This document shows, one piece after another, positions 15,220 through 24,026 of a stretch of 64,000 nucleotides of DNA; positions within the stretch are counted from its first letter, which is position 1; every line of letters starts with the position of its first letter. Source of the stretch: Aequorivita echinoideorum (GTDB lineage Bacteria > Bacteroidota > Bacteroidia > Flavobacteriales > Flavobacteriaceae). The notes under the pieces were generated by a model. It saw only the letters and a list, made by a program, of their open reading frames with translations, searched no databases and was not told the origin of the DNA. Location: positions 162,117 through 226,116 of the forward strand of contig NZ_JAHCTB010000005.1 in the NCBI RefSeq assembly GCF_018476645.1, written 5' to 3'. The position numbers were made by a program, and so were the translations under genes.

Positions 15220-15254
15220 TATGATAATGTGCAAAAATATTCGATGAAATGCAC
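15220..15254 (-). promoter_or_regulatory. Putative regulatory motif, copy 2
   Basis: TATGATAATGTG, a 9-bp spacer and TCGATGAAATGCAC. The last 14 bases are identical to those of copy 1 at 14354-14367 with the same spacing, and the first 12 match at eight positions. It lies 49 bp upstream of the LRR start codon. Confidence 0.4.
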
Positions 15255-15269
15255 AAAAAATTCACATTG

Positions 15270-15923
15270 TTATTTGGCCAATTCTTTCAAAAAATTGGTA
15301 TTAACTTCGTGAACACCTTGAAAAACCTCAACTTTTAGTTGTTTACCAAAGAGTTCTGAGGCTTGAAGATGAGCTTCAGTTTTGCGCGCTTCAGTAATGT
15401 AAGGATCATTATCGCCATAAAGGTAAGTGACTTTGGTTTTGGGATTAAGAAAATCGAAATCTTCCTTTTTTAATTCCTTTGGGATTCCCCCAGAATGGAG
15501 CAATAAATGGTTGCAATTTATTTTTCGAGATGCAACCCATCGCGTGGCAATGGATACACCCTGCGAATATCCCATGACAATTAAATTGTTAATTTCTTTG
15601 GGAATTTCTGTTTCAAAAATCTTATCCATATAGCGTAGGATATTTTTTGTTTCATCTTCCGTGTTTTCGCGCGTAAGCCACGATGCTCCTATTCTCTTAA
15701 AATTTGAATCTTGGTAATATTTTGCAGGTGCTTGCGGCGCAATAATAAAATTTTCTTCACTATTTAATTCAGAAAAATAGTTTATGAAATATTTGCTCAA
15801 ATAGCCCATTCCGTGGAAAACAATCCAAACATTTTTAGTTTTATCAGAATATTCATTCAGAACACTATACGTATTCGTTGCTGTGTAAGAAACTTTTTTT
15901 TCCAAACCGTTTGTAAATGTCAT
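15270..15923 (-). CDS. Alpha/beta hydrolase (phospholipase/carboxylesterase type)
   Basis: 217-residue serine hydrolase of the Abhydrolase_2 type. The nucleophile elbow is VMGYSQGVSIATRW (GxSxG), preceded by the oxyanion-region HGMG motif (VWIVFHGMGYLSKYF). Asp in YLYGDNDPYI and His in FQGVHEVN complete a plausible catalytic triad. There is no signal peptide, so it is cytoplasmic. It is divergent from the menI-like thioesterase with 30 bp between the starts. Its true substrate cannot be deduced. Confidence 0.87.
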   Translation of the reverse strand: MTFTNGLEKKVSYTATNTYSVLNEYSDKTKNVWIVFHGMGYLSKYFINYFSELNSEENFIIAPQAPAKYYQDSNFKRIGASWLTRENTEDETKNILRYMDKIFETEIPKEINNLIVMGYSQGVSIATRWVASRKINCNHLLLHSGGIPKELKKEDFDFLNPKTKVTYLYGDNDPYITEARKTEAHLQASELFGKQLKVEVFQGVHEVNTNFLKELAK

Positions 15924-15953
15924 TTCGTATTTTTACAAATGTAAATATATAGC

Positions 15954-16373
15954 ATGACTAACCAAGAAATTATCGCGGCCTGTAATAAAATGTGCCAAAA
16001 TACCCTGATGGAAACGTTGGGTATAGAATTCACGGAAGTAGGCGAGGATTTTATAGTGGCGAAAATGCCCGTGACCAGTAAAGTCCATCAACCAGATGGC
16101 GTATTGCACGGTGGTGCATCTGTGGCATTGGCGGAAAGTGTGGGCAGTGCCGGAGCCTTTATTTTTTTAAATTCAAAAGAAGTAGTAGTCCGGGGAATTG
16201 AAATTGCGGCAAATCACGTGAAGAGCGTAAAGGATGGTTATGTGTATGCTAAGGCAAATATTATCCATAAAGGTCGCACAACTCAATTATGGCAAATAAA
16301 AATTACGGACGACCATAAAAATTTGATATCATTAATTAAATTAACCACGCTTACGCTACCGAAAAATAACTAA
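15954..16373 (+). CDS. menI: Hotdog-fold thioesterase, likely DHNA-CoA thioesterase
   Basis: 139-residue PaaI/YdiI-like hotdog thioesterase. The core motif HQPDGVLHGGASVALAESVGSAGAF includes the catalytic Glu in the ALAES position. The stop overlaps the start of the isochorismate synthase gene (TAATG), and menD follows, so the context argues for hydrolysis of 1,4-dihydroxy-2-naphthoyl-CoA in menaquinone synthesis. Family membership is clear; the specific role is inferred from the operon. Confidence 0.82.
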   Translation: MTNQEIIAACNKMCQNTLMETLGIEFTEVGEDFIVAKMPVTSKVHQPDGVLHGGASVALAESVGSAGAFIFLNSKEVVVRGIEIAANHVKSVKDGYVYAKANIIHKGRTTQLWQIKITDDHKNLISLIKLTTLTLPKNN

Positions 16374-17440
16374 TGGATTTTCCCAAGCTTGTCGCCAAAG
16401 TTTCTGAGCATTATTCAAAAAAATTACCCTTTGTTCTTTTTAGTTATCCAAAGGAAAATACTTTGAACATAATTTTTCAAGACGACGCAATCCTGCACAC
16501 CACACAATCACTTTCTGCTGAAGGTTTTGTATTTGCGCCTTTTGATTATGAAGATATTGCCTATTACATTCCCAAGCAAAATTTCAACTCTGCCCAATTT
16601 CCCGAAAATTTTGAAAATTCTAAACCTTCAGCAGTTAAAACTCCAAAATCCACAGTTCAGAAAAAAAAGTACATTCAACTAGTTGAAAAAACTATTGAAT
16701 ATATAAAATCGCGAAAGGCAGTAAAAATTGTACTTTCCCGCTCCAAAGAATTTGAGCTACCAAATTTTGATATTGAAACACTTATAAATCAACTTTTTGG
16801 TAGCAATCCCGACGCGTTTAAATACATATGGTTCCACCCAGAAACAGATATGTGGTGTGGAGCTACCCCAGAAATTTTGGTGGAGATAAATGATGCCGCC
16901 TTCAAGACAATGGCGCTCGCCGGTACACAAAAAGATGATGGGCGCGAACCCGTTATTTGGCCCCCAAAGGAAATTGATGAACAGCAATTGGTAACCGAAG
17001 CAATCACCACCAGTCTACAAAAAGTAACTTCGGTACTGAAGGTTTCCAAGGCCTATACGCACCGTGCGGGTTCACTTTTGCATCTGCGCACGGATATTAC
17101 CGGAATGGTGAAACGCGGAAAGGCTACGTTGACCACCATTGCCGCCGCTTTGCATCCCACACCCGCCGTTTGTGGCACTCCGCAGAAAATCGCAAAAGAT
17201 TTTATTCTGAAAAATGAAAGGCATAAACGTGAATTCTATACCGGATTTTTGGGCCCCATAAATGCAAAGGATGCCACTTCAACATTAATGGTGAATCTCC
17301 GTTGTATGAAAATTTTGGACGGAAAGGCCCGAATTTTTGTAGGTGGAGGCATTACCATAAGCTCAATTGCCGCAGAGGAATGGGAGGAAACCCAAAATAA
17401 AATGCAAACCATGCTGGAAGTGTTGAAGCCAATGCTATAA
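16373..17440 (+). CDS. menF: Isochorismate synthase
   Basis: 355-residue chorismate-binding enzyme that converts chorismate to isochorismate at the entry of menaquinone synthesis. The C-terminal catalytic domain shows KIVLSRSKEFELP, TPEILVEI, MALAGTQ, HRAGSLLHLRTDITG, LHPTPAVCGTP, FYTGFLGPI and IFVGGGITISSIAAEEWEET, all typical of the EntC/MenF group. The N-terminal 100 residues are short and divergent, as usual in Bacteroidetes. It overlaps menI by one base and is followed 30 bp later by menD. Confidence 0.94.
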   Translation: MDFPKLVAKVSEHYSKKLPFVLFSYPKENTLNIIFQDDAILHTTQSLSAEGFVFAPFDYEDIAYYIPKQNFNSAQFPENFENSKPSAVKTPKSTVQKKKYIQLVEKTIEYIKSRKAVKIVLSRSKEFELPNFDIETLINQLFGSNPDAFKYIWFHPETDMWCGATPEILVEINDAAFKTMALAGTQKDDGREPVIWPPKEIDEQQLVTEAITTSLQKVTSVLKVSKAYTHRAGSLLHLRTDITGMVKRGKATLTTIAAALHPTPAVCGTPQKIAKDFILKNERHKREFYTGFLGPINAKDATSTLMVNLRCMKILDGKARIFVGGGITISSIAAEEWEETQNKMQTMLEVLKPML

Positions 17441-17470
17441 TATTTGGGGTGTATTTGTACATTTGCCTCT

Positions 17471-19153
17471 ATGAAATTTTCGAATAAAATCCTCTCGCAA
17501 ACCTTTACCCAACTTTGTTTGGAAAAGGGCATAACCCAAATAATTATTTCTCCAGGTTCCCGTAACGCACCATTGACTATCGGTTTTGCGGAAAATCCTG
17601 AATTTAAAACCTATAGTGTTGTAGACGAGCGTTGTGCCGCTTTTTTTGCTATAGGTATTGCCCAGCAAACCAAGAAGCCAGCAGTTTTGGTTTGTACTTC
17701 TGGGTCTGCGCTTCTTAATTATTATCCCGCAATTGCAGAGGCTTTTTATAGTAATATCCCGCTTATCGTTGTTTCCGCAGATAGACCTAAAAAATTGATT
17801 GATATAGGGGATGGGCAAACCATCCGCCAAGAAAATGTGTATAAAAACCACATTTTATATAGTGCAAATTGTGAGGAAAGTGAAGGCGGTGACATCGAAG
17901 AAGATTTCCAAATAAAAAATGAAACGGAAATCAACATTGCTTTGAATACGGCTATTGAACTCAATGGGCCGGTTCACGTTAATATTCCTTTTTCTGAGCC
18001 GCTCTACGAAACTACGGATAGACAGATAGTCTGGCCACAAAATGTAAGGCCACGCCTAGAATCGTTTAAAATTGAGGAAGATTTAGAGCCATTTGCCAAG
18101 ATTTGGAACAAGAGCGCAAAAAAAATGATTTTGATTGGAGTGCTACCTCCCAATAGCATTGAGCAGGATTTTATTGAAAAATTAGCAGCAGATGAGAGCG
18201 TAATTGTACTCACGGAAACGACTTCGAATGTTTCAAATAACCAATTTTTTCCTGCAATAGATCAATTGATATCTTCTCTGGAATCTAAGAATTTTGAAGA
18301 TTTAAAGCCTGATATTTTATTGACTTTTGGCGGAATGATTGTTTCCAAAAGAATAAAGTCATTTTTGAGAAATTACACTCCAAAGGAACATTGGCATGTC
18401 GATTTACATGATGCAAATGATACTTTCTTTGCCCTTAATCAATATTTTGAAACAAAGCCATCCGTATTTTTAAATGAATTTCTTCCGAAGACAAAAAATG
18501 TGATCAGTAGCTATAAAGCCGATTGGCTTCGGGTGAAGCAGCACCGGCTTTTGAAACACGCAGAATATGAACATAAAATTCCATTTTCAGATTTTAAGGT
18601 ATTTTCAATACTTTTCAAAAATCTTTCAAAGCAAATTCAGCTTCAATTGAGCAACAGCGCCACTATTCGCTATGCCCAACTTTTTGAAATAGATTCTTCC
18701 ATTCAGGTTTTTTGCAATCGCGGGACAAGTGGTATTGATGGCAGCACTAGTACTGCTTTGGGAAGTGCCGTGGCTTCAGCCTTGCCTACTATTTTAATTA
18801 CGGGTGATCTCAGTTTTTTTTATGACAGCAACGCACTTTGGAACAATTACATCCCGAAGAATTTCAAAATAATTATCATAAACAATAGGGGTGGGGGCAT
18901 TTTCAGAATTCTTCCGGGCGAAAAGGATAGCGAAGTTTTTAAAACGTATTTTGAAACACAACACACTATGAATGCCAAACATCTCGCCGAGATGTATAAT
19001 TTTGAATATACTTCAGCTGAAAACGAGGAAGATTTAAATGCAAATCTTAAAGAATTTCTTGAAAATGAAGATAGACCCGCTATTTTGGAAATATTTACGC
19101 CATCAAAAATTAATGACAAAGTCCTGCTAGACTATTTCAGATTTATAGCCTAA
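17471..19153 (+). CDS. menD: SEPHCHC synthase, ThDP-dependent
   Basis: 560 residues from MKFSNKILSQTFTQLCLEKG. An upstream in-frame Met at 17444 adds nine unlikely residues and lies upstream of a TACATTTG -7-like box (17458-17465). It adds a succinate semialdehyde unit from 2-oxoglutarate to isochorismate. ThDP motifs: VVDERCAAFFAIG (catalytic Glu), ITGDLSFFYDSNALWNN, INNRGGGIFR. The early ISPGSRNAPLT motif is also conserved. Its last 27 bp are shared antisense with the convergent 141-residue gene. Confidence 0.96.
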   Translation: MKFSNKILSQTFTQLCLEKGITQIIISPGSRNAPLTIGFAENPEFKTYSVVDERCAAFFAIGIAQQTKKPAVLVCTSGSALLNYYPAIAEAFYSNIPLIVVSADRPKKLIDIGDGQTIRQENVYKNHILYSANCEESEGGDIEEDFQIKNETEINIALNTAIELNGPVHVNIPFSEPLYETTDRQIVWPQNVRPRLESFKIEEDLEPFAKIWNKSAKKMILIGVLPPNSIEQDFIEKLAADESVIVLTETTSNVSNNQFFPAIDQLISSLESKNFEDLKPDILLTFGGMIVSKRIKSFLRNYTPKEHWHVDLHDANDTFFALNQYFETKPSVFLNEFLPKTKNVISSYKADWLRVKQHRLLKHAEYEHKIPFSDFKVFSILFKNLSKQIQLQLSNSATIRYAQLFEIDSSIQVFCNRGTSGIDGSTSTALGSAVASALPTILITGDLSFFYDSNALWNNYIPKNFKIIIINNRGGGIFRILPGEKDSEVFKTYFETQHTMNAKHLAEMYNFEYTSAENEEDLNANLKEFLENEDRPAILEIFTPSKINDKVLLDYFRFIA

Positions 19154-19552
19154 CAAATTTCGTGACCAATTATAAGCATCGGCCATGGTTCCAAATTGCC
19201 GAAAGGGTTTTTTACAGAAAGTAGCCTCCAGCATTATATTCATGCTCGCTACTTCGGTATAGGTTACTACGGCTACACCACGAAGCGTCGGGACTTTATT
19301 CAAATATTTGTAATCTGGAAGTTTGATGGAATAGGAGTGGATTCTATTTGAGATATAAACGAAAGGTCTTCCTTCTAAAATATTGAGTCCCTGTATAAGT
19401 ATCGAAAATCCATTTTTATAGGAAAGCACAACGCCTTCGTCCACTTCCATCACAACAATATTTTCGTAGAAATATAGCTTGCCAATATCCGTCTCCAGTA
19501 TTTGGTTCAGGGGAATTTGTTGCGGAAAATTATGTGGTGATAAATATTTCAT
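19127..19552 (-). CDS. Conserved hypothetical protein (possible STAS-like fold)
   Basis: 141 residues without signal peptide. Alternating strands and helices (LYFYENIVVMEVDEGVVLSY, PFVYISNRIHSYSI, GVAVVTYTE, then a final helix TMADAYNWSRNLL) look like the small STAS/SpoIIAA-like proteins of flavobacteria, but I cannot point to a diagnostic motif. It overlaps the 3' end of menD by 27 bp in the opposite orientation and is divergent from the CvfB-like gene. Confidence 0.7.
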   Translation of the reverse strand: MKYLSPHNFPQQIPLNQILETDIGKLYFYENIVVMEVDEGVVLSYKNGFSILIQGLNILEGRPFVYISNRIHSYSIKLPDYKYLNKVPTLRGVAVVTYTEVASMNIMLEATFCKKPFRQFGTMADAYNWSRNLLGYKSEIV

Positions 19553-19634
19553 TTACGTGAAGTTAGGAAGAAACTTGATTGGTTGAACAACCGTTATGAA
19601 ATTTTTTTGAACTTAAAACAGCTATCTTTGCCAT

Positions 19635-20468
19635 ATGATAAAACTAGGTGAATTCAATACGCTTACCATTTTACGGGAGACCGATCCCGGCCTGTATTTG
19701 GGAGATGAAGAAGAAAATGTTGTGCTTCTGCCACATAAATATAAACCCGAAACTTTTGAAATAGGAGATCAAATAACCGTTTTCATTTATTTGGATAACG
19801 AGGAGCGTCCCATAGCTACAACTTTGGAGCCTTTTCTATTGCTCAATACATTTGGATATTTGCATTGTAGTGATGTTACCCAATATGGTGCCTTTATGGA
19901 TTGGGGGCTTGAAAAACAACTTTTTGTTCCCTTCAAAGAGCAAGCGCGACCAATGAAAAAGGGAAATTGGTATATAGTGTATCTATATATTGACGAAAAA
20001 ACAAACCGATTGGTTGGCTCCAGCAAAACCAACAAATTTCTTCAAAATGAAAATCTTACCGTTGAAAATTTTGACGAGGTGAATATTTTGGTAACGCATA
20101 TTACCGAAAAAGGCGCAAATGTCATCATCAACGGAATTCACAAGGGATTGATTTACATTGAAGATATTTTTGAGGACATACGAACCGGAGATAGGATGAA
20201 GGCGTACATCAAAAAAATAAGGGAGGATAATAAAATTGATATTGTACTTCAAACTCCGGGTTATAAAAGTATTGAGCCCAACGCAAACTACATTAGGGAA
20301 GAATTGGAAGCTGCCGGAGGATTTCTACCATTACACGATAAATCTGAGCCGGATGTCATCAAAAATGAGTTGGGTATGAGCAAGAAGAGCTTCAAAAAAG
20401 CAATTGGTACACTTTATAAGGATAAGCAAATAATTATTAAGGAAGACGGTATCGAATTGATTTCCTAA
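19635..20468 (+). CDS. CvfB-like S1 RNA-binding protein
   Basis: 277 residues with tandem S1-like beta-barrel domains: about 1-65 (LGEFNTLTILRETDPGLYLGDEE), 70-140 (GAFMDWGLEKQLFVPFKEQ) and 150-215 (GANVIINGIHKGLIYIEDIF), then a C-terminal winged-helix-like region (LGMSKKSFKKAIGTLYKDKQIIIKEDGIELI). This architecture matches the CvfB/YitL family. A TATCTTTG -7-like box lies only 4 bp before the start codon, suggesting an almost leaderless transcript. Its position between menD and menB is conserved in related bacteria as far as I recall. Confidence 0.87.
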   Translation: MIKLGEFNTLTILRETDPGLYLGDEEENVVLLPHKYKPETFEIGDQITVFIYLDNEERPIATTLEPFLLLNTFGYLHCSDVTQYGAFMDWGLEKQLFVPFKEQARPMKKGNWYIVYLYIDEKTNRLVGSSKTNKFLQNENLTVENFDEVNILVTHITEKGANVIINGIHKGLIYIEDIFEDIRTGDRMKAYIKKIREDNKIDIVLQTPGYKSIEPNANYIREELEAAGGFLPLHDKSEPDVIKNELGMSKKSFKKAIGTLYKDKQIIIKEDGIELIS

Positions 20469-20477
20469 AAGAAAGAT

Positions 20478-20942
20478 TTAATATCTACCACCGCGAAACC
20501 CGAAAGAACCATTCCCAATCCTTGATGGGGCGCAGCGCGGACAAATACCAAAAGGAGGACAACTATCTGTTACCAATAAACCGCGTTGGGCTTCCTTGTA
20601 CGCAACATTTGGAACCGCCGTTGAACCATCGGCTGGATAACTTCCGCTACCAAAAACTCCATATTCCTGAGGATTCAATTTTATTTCAATATCTGAAGCG
20701 ATATATTGCTGGTTATTGGTCATCGCCTCTAGCATATTAACTTCCTTCCGATAATTTTCACGCGTCATTTTAAACGATGGGACTTTTTCAGAAAATTTTG
20801 AAGTGGAAATCAAAGAGTACGTGGTTAAATCTTCAATTTCAGGAAGGGTGGTTGCATTTATTCTAAGGAAACGTGTTTCAAAATCTGATTGCGCTGAAAC
20901 AAAAACAGGTAATAACAATGCTATAAACAACCACTTTTTCAT
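20478..20942 (-). CDS. Exported hypothetical protein with Cys/Gly-rich tail
   Basis: 154 residues from MKKWLFIALLLPVFVSAQ, a clear signal peptide; an upstream Met at 20972 is less likely. The mature protein is polar, without known domains. The C-terminal part contains CPPFGICPRCAPSRIGNGSFGFRGGRY, with four closely spaced cysteines that could form disulfides or bind metal. I do not recognise the family. Convergent with the CvfB-like gene, 9 bp apart. Confidence 0.7.
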   Translation of the reverse strand: MKKWLFIALLLPVFVSAQSDFETRFLRINATTLPEIEDLTTYSLISTSKFSEKVPSFKMTRENYRKEVNMLEAMTNNQQYIASDIEIKLNPQEYGVFGSGSYPADGSTAVPNVAYKEAQRGLLVTDSCPPFGICPRCAPSRIGNGSFGFRGGRY

Positions 20943-21008
20943 AGATTCCAAATGTATCAATTTTTGAGCCAACTTAAAAACGAATTTTTTCTCCGAGAGA
21001 TTTTCGTT

Positions 21009-22127
21009 TTAAATATTCAATTTTTTTGAAATATTTTTTGGCAACGCATCTTTGTGCACGGTAATGCTTATGGCTTTCAACCGCATATAGGTCTCGCTAA
21101 AATATACATAGCCGCCGTGGGCATTTCGGCTTTCGTCTGTTCCCCAGCTATTTTTTACCTTATAGTACTTGGTTCCGTTTTGGTCACGTAGCATCCCGGT
21201 TATGTGCATTAAATGATCATCTGTAGTATTATAATTCTCAAATTCTTCTTGGCGGTACTGCTGGGTGATGGTTTTTTCTGGATAAATTCCTTGGAGCGCT
21301 TTTATGTTATTTTCGGAATTTTCAGGGATTATAGCAACCCCATCTTTTGAAGAAAATGTCCGCTCGCTAACATCGCAATCCAGTTCAACGGTAAAACCTT
21401 TTTCCAAAGCATTATTGATAGTAGTCATCATTTCATCAAGAGGTACATTATAAAAACTGCCATTGCTCCAGTTATCGGGAATATTCAGAATAAATTGAGA
21501 ATAAAAAGGAGCGTGCGTAAAACTTGTGATATTTATATAGTCTGAGGGCTGAATCCCCGTCATTTCAAGAAAACTTTGTGGTGTATATTGTTTTCCCCCG
21601 TACGTAAAATTCAAGTTATTTTTACCAAGATATGCATCAAGCACGCCTTCAATAGCAGGCTTCCATTTTGCGCTCAACTTTTTACCAGGATTATCCACAT
21701 ACGTTTTTAACATAGCTTCGAGTATGGCAACCAGTTCAGCGTGGTTATGACTTTTTTCATTTTGAAACAATCCGCTGAAGGCTTCCTGTGGCATCAATCC
21801 ATGTTTTTCAACCGAATTCAAAACGTCATGCGCGAGTCCACCTTCACTGAATTGCGCTTTTCCCTGCCGCATTATGTAATTTTCAGCTTTTAGGGGATAG
21901 GTGTTCCGCACTTGGTACATTTCGCTTAAATCTATTCGCTTACCAGTTAGCCGAATTATTTCACTTTCCAAAAACGAAGTGCCGCTAAAACTCCAACAAG
22001 TACCCGTATTTCCTTGGCTTATAACTGGCAAGGCCTCAAGGTCTGTAATGGTAGTAAATTTATAAGCTTCCTGTGCGGAAAGGTTTATGCTGAAAAATAT
22101 TCCGATGGAAATGAGTATTTTTTTCAT
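21009..22127 (-). CDS. Exported C1-family cysteine peptidase (bleomycin hydrolase-like)
   Basis: 372 residues from MKKILISIGIFFSINLSAQ, with a signal peptide of about 18-19 residues. Papain-like active site: QGNTGTCWSFSGTSFLES with nucleophile Cys44 and upstream oxyanion Gln, DDHLMHITGM with the catalytic His, and VKNSWGTD with the catalytic Asn. The layout, with a large insertion between Cys and His, fits the aminopeptidase C/bleomycin hydrolase branch. The N-terminal export signal implies a periplasmic or extracellular role, unlike the cytoplasmic classical enzymes. Confidence 0.9.
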   Translation of the reverse strand: MKKILISIGIFFSINLSAQEAYKFTTITDLEALPVISQGNTGTCWSFSGTSFLESEIIRLTGKRIDLSEMYQVRNTYPLKAENYIMRQGKAQFSEGGLAHDVLNSVEKHGLMPQEAFSGLFQNEKSHNHAELVAILEAMLKTYVDNPGKKLSAKWKPAIEGVLDAYLGKNNLNFTYGGKQYTPQSFLEMTGIQPSDYINITSFTHAPFYSQFILNIPDNWSNGSFYNVPLDEMMTTINNALEKGFTVELDCDVSERTFSSKDGVAIIPENSENNIKALQGIYPEKTITQQYRQEEFENYNTTDDHLMHITGMLRDQNGTKYYKVKNSWGTDESRNAHGGYVYFSETYMRLKAISITVHKDALPKNISKKLNI

Positions 22128-22230
22128 CTTGATAAGAAGTTTAGGATTCAATTTTACTTAGGGTCTATCGCCGAAGTAGCCAACTATAAACCATAAACAA
22201 TTTATATCTTTGAAAACAAAAATAAGGATT

Positions 22231-23070
22231 ATGTCTACACCCAATTGGAAAACTGCAAAACAATATACAGATATTACCTACAAAAAGGCTGATGGCGTAG
22301 CGCGTATTGCATTCAACAGACCTGAGGTACGCAACGCATTTAGACCCAAAACAACTGCCGATCTTTTGGATGCTTTTCACGATGCGCAGGAGGATACCTC
22401 AATTGGTGTTGTTTTATTATCCGCCGAAGGACCGTCCCCAAAGGATGGCGTTTATAGTTTTTGCAGCGGAGGTGACCAAAAAGCACGTGGGCACCAAGGT
22501 TATGTGGGAGATGACGGATACCACCGTTTGAATATTCTTGATGTGCAAAGGCTTATACGCTTTATGCCAAAAGCCGTCATTTGTGTAGTTCCAGGTTGGG
22601 CCGTGGGGGGTGGGCACAGTCTACACGTGGTTTGCGATCTCACATTGGCAAGCAAGGAACACGCCATTTTCAAGCAGACCGATGCTGATGTTACAAGTTT
22701 TGACGGCGGCTACGGAAGCGCGTACTTGGCTAAGATGGTAGGGCAGAAGAAAGCGCGTGAAATCTTCTTCCTCGGAAGAAATTATAGCGCCCAAGAAGCC
22801 TTTGAAATGGGAATGGTAAATGCCGTCGTTCCGCACGCAGAATTGGAAAATACAGCCTTTCAGTGGGCTCAGGAAATTTTGGCAAAAAGTCCAACTTCCA
22901 TCAAAATGTTGAAATTTGCAATGAACCTAACCGACGACGGGATGGTAGGCCAACAGGTTTTTGCTGGTGAAGCCACTCGACTGGCATATATGACCGATGA
23001 AGCAAAAGAAGGCCGCGATGCATTTTTGGAAAAACGGAAGCCTAATTTTGATAAGAAGTGGTTGCCGTAA
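22231..23070 (+). CDS. menB: 1,4-dihydroxy-2-naphthoyl-CoA synthase
   Basis: 279-residue crotonase-fold enzyme that cyclises o-succinylbenzoyl-CoA in menaquinone synthesis. Start MSTPNWKTAKQYTDITY is preferred over an upstream Met at 22210, which overlaps a TATCTTTG box (22205-22212). Signatures: ARIAFNRPEVRNAFRPKT, FCSGGDQKARG, VPGWAVGGGHSLHVVCDLTLAS, TDADVTSFDGGYGSAYLA. It completes the set with menF, menD and menI nearby; menC, menE and menA are not in the window. Confidence 0.97.
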   Translation: MSTPNWKTAKQYTDITYKKADGVARIAFNRPEVRNAFRPKTTADLLDAFHDAQEDTSIGVVLLSAEGPSPKDGVYSFCSGGDQKARGHQGYVGDDGYHRLNILDVQRLIRFMPKAVICVVPGWAVGGGHSLHVVCDLTLASKEHAIFKQTDADVTSFDGGYGSAYLAKMVGQKKAREIFFLGRNYSAQEAFEMGMVNAVVPHAELENTAFQWAQEILAKSPTSIKMLKFAMNLTDDGMVGQQVFAGEATRLAYMTDEAKEGRDAFLEKRKPNFDKKWLP

Positions 23071-23074
23071 TATT

Positions 23075-23857
23075 TCAAATACGTATCACAAAATGCTCCT
23101 TCTTTTGTTCTTTTCTGAAAAAAACCAAACCCCATTGAAAGGTATCAATGCTTACCGTTACTTTTTCATTTGCTATTATTTGCTTCCAGGCTTCCGTCAT
23201 ACCATTGCTCCAATATATATCGTCAAAAATAATCACCGAATCATTGTGGATGTTTTTCAAAAGTGAATTGAAATATTCCAAAGTGCGTTGTCCGTTGTGG
23301 TCGCCATCAATGAAAATTAAATCGAATTTTTCAGTCCCTTCACTTCGGGTCTCGGAAAGAAAATCACTGAATAACCTTTGTTGAATTTCAATATTGTGAA
23401 GGTTGAATTTTTCGAAATATTGCTGTGCTTTTTTTAATGTATTCGGGCAGCCTTCAACGGTTTGTATAGATGAAAATTCATTTGCAAGTGAAAGGGCAAC
23501 GGTTCCCAAACCGAGCGATGTTCCCAATTCCAAAACAGTTTCACTCTTAAAATAGCGCGCCAACCGAAATAATAATTTTTGCCTTTTCTTCCGCATTCCG
23601 GCATTTTTTACAACAGCTGAAACCTTGCGCGCATTGCCTTTGAAAACACGCGAGCCCTGACCAAAATCTGTCATTTCAAATGTAGAGGGATCGCTGCGTA
23701 AGGCTTTGCGGTGCGATTTTAAAATTTCGTATTCCGGATATTTTCTTTTATCGTTGAAACATTTGGTCACCAAACTGTACACAAAAGGTGAATGCACACC
23801 GTGCCTATTTTTCGAGAGGCGGATAAATTTTATGTAGCTTTTTGATTGATGGATCAT
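23075..23857 (-). CDS. Class I SAM-dependent methyltransferase
   Basis: 260 residues. Motif I is TVLELGTSLGLGTVALSLAN, followed by an acidic motif near IQTVEGCPNTL, and FDLIFIDGDHNGQRTLEYF, which is typical of the O-methyltransferase-like Methyltransf_24 group. The N-terminal section has a conserved-looking HGVHSPFVYSLVTKCF. Substrate unknown. It converges on menB with only 4 bp between the stop codons. Confidence 0.85.
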   Translation of the reverse strand: MIHQSKSYIKFIRLSKNRHGVHSPFVYSLVTKCFNDKRKYPEYEILKSHRKALRSDPSTFEMTDFGQGSRVFKGNARKVSAVVKNAGMRKKRQKLLFRLARYFKSETVLELGTSLGLGTVALSLANEFSSIQTVEGCPNTLKKAQQYFEKFNLHNIEIQQRLFSDFLSETRSEGTEKFDLIFIDGDHNGQRTLEYFNSLLKNIHNDSVIIFDDIYWSNGMTEAWKQIIANEKVTVSIDTFQWGLVFFRKEQKKEHFVIRI

Positions 23858-23934
23858 TAATAAATTGAAAGCTTAAAGTTAAAGATTCAAAGTTACAGCG
23901 AAAAGGAATTAGCGAAGAGCGAAAAGTATATTTT

Positions 23935-24026
23935 CCATCAACCATCAACCATCAACCATCAACCATCAACCATCAACCATCAACCATCAACCATCAACCA
24001 TCAACCATCAACCATCAACCATCAAC
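23935..24026. repeat. Tandem ACCATCA heptanucleotide array (about 13 copies)
   Basis: Thirteen uninterrupted copies of the 7-bp unit CCATCAA lie between the methyltransferase and the ABC-F gene. The array abuts, and by one base includes, the ABC-F stop codon. The reading frame changes with each unit. No stem can form, so it is not a terminator. Copy number likely varies by slippage. Confidence 0.95.

Noticed and set aside
14354..15254. The TCGATGAAATGCAC repeats as insertion target duplications around the LRR gene
   Set aside because: The repeats are too far from the gene ends, are part of a longer bipartite motif upstream of each gene, and no transposase is present.
23935..24026. Repeat array that could be mistaken for a CRISPR
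   Set aside because: Unit is 7 bp with no spacers and no cas genes nearby; it is a simple tandem repeat.
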